22,589 nucleotides of DNA, taken from NCBI GenBank assembly GCA_964544765.1, contig CAZJDM010000062.1:1-22589 (forward strand), in the 5' to 3' direction. Position numbers and translations under genes: made by a program. Below are positions 22,327 through 22,589 of this stretch, in pieces. Every line of letters begins with the position of its first letter. Position 1 is the first letter of the stretch. This stretch comes from CAZJDM01 sp964544765. GTDB taxonomy: Bacteria; Bdellovibrionota_B; Oligoflexia; CAYFLR01. A model generated the notes under the pieces. That model had not been told where the DNA came from. It saw only the letters and a list, made by a program, of their open reading frames with translations, and did not search any database.

Positions 22327-22589
22327 TTATTCAATAACCTCAGTAATAACACCTGCTCCTACCGTACGACCTCCTTCTCTAATCGCAAATCGTAGTTCTT
22401 TCTCCATCGCTATCGGCGTTATTAACTCAGCGTCAAATGTTATCTTATCTCCAGGCATCACCATCTCTACATTCTCAGGCAACTGCACTGATCCCGTTAC
22501 ATCGGTTGTCCTAAAATAAAACTGAGGACGATAACCTTTAAAAAAGGGCGTATGCCTACCGCCTTCTTCCTTTGACAATATATATACTT
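22327..22589 (-). CDS. tuf: Elongation factor Tu, C-terminal domain (partial)
   Basis: Only the last 86 residues lie in the window; the gene continues past the right edge. They are EF-Tu domain 3: SKEEGGRHTPFFKGYRPQFY, FRTTDVTGSVQLPENVEMVM, PGDKITFDAELITPIAMEKE and the final FAIREGGRTVGAGVITEVIE. EF-Tu delivers aminoacyl-tRNA to the ribosome. tuf directly before rpsJ is the usual junction of the str and S10 operons. Confidence 0.99.
   Translation of the reverse strand, partial: VYILSKEEGGRHTPFFKGYRPQFYFRTTDVTGSVQLPENVEMVMPGDKITFDAELITPIAMEKELRFAIREGGRTVGAGVITEVIE

Overview
The window is a single-direction block of housekeeping genes, all on the minus strand, from an AT-rich bacterium. Reading in the direction of transcription (right to left) it runs: 3' end of tuf; the complete S10-spc-alpha ribosomal protein superoperon (rpsJ to rplQ, with secY, adk, infA and rpoA inside); a small OB-fold lipoprotein; polA; a large DUF342/FapA-type protein; a coiled-coil plus TPR envelope protein of CpoB/YbgF type; and the 5' part of tsaD, cut by the left window edge. 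Two proteins with lipoprotein-type signal peptides, one of them CpoB-like, suggest a diderm cell. The phylum cannot be named from the sequence alone. The 100-N run shows this is an assembly scaffold.

Right region (22589-13600): tuf is followed by a near-consensus sigma70-type promoter (TTGACA, 17 nt, TATAAG) about 40 nt before rpsJ. Then come rpsJ, rplC, rplD, rplW, rplB, rpsS, rplV, rpsC, rplP, rpmC, rpsQ, rplN, rplX, rplE, rpsN, rpsH, rplF, rplR, rpsE and rpmD, with short gaps or overlaps and good Shine-Dalgarno sequences. This is the core of both ribosomal subunits.

Middle region (13600-7400): rplO, secY, adk, infA, rpmJ, rpsM, rpsK, rpsD, rpoA, rplQ. The methionine aminopeptidase gene (map), often found between adk and infA, is absent. 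A 100-N gap sits just upstream of rpsM. The 55 bases on its two sides are identical, so the gap is almost certainly an assembly artefact and the two contigs simply overlap by 55 bp. rpmJ, too short for a typical ORF cut-off, is intact here.

Left region (7400-1): a 113-residue OB-fold lipoprotein and polA follow rplQ closely and may be co-transcribed with it. polA has an intact 5' nuclease and polymerase, a degraded proofreading domain, and an unusual linker made of 21-bp/7-residue degenerate repeats. A 197-nt spacer then holds a candidate promoter built on a tandem repeat and a GC-rich potential leader hairpin ahead of the fapA-like gene, whose product ends in an acidic 8-residue repeat. The CpoB-like gene and tsaD follow.

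No tRNA, rRNA, CRISPR array, insertion sequence or phage element was seen. Eight core genes start with TTG or GTG. I found no clear evidence of a new biological system. The best leads are the polA repeat linker, the fapA leader and protein architecture, the alpha-operon leader, and the false gap.
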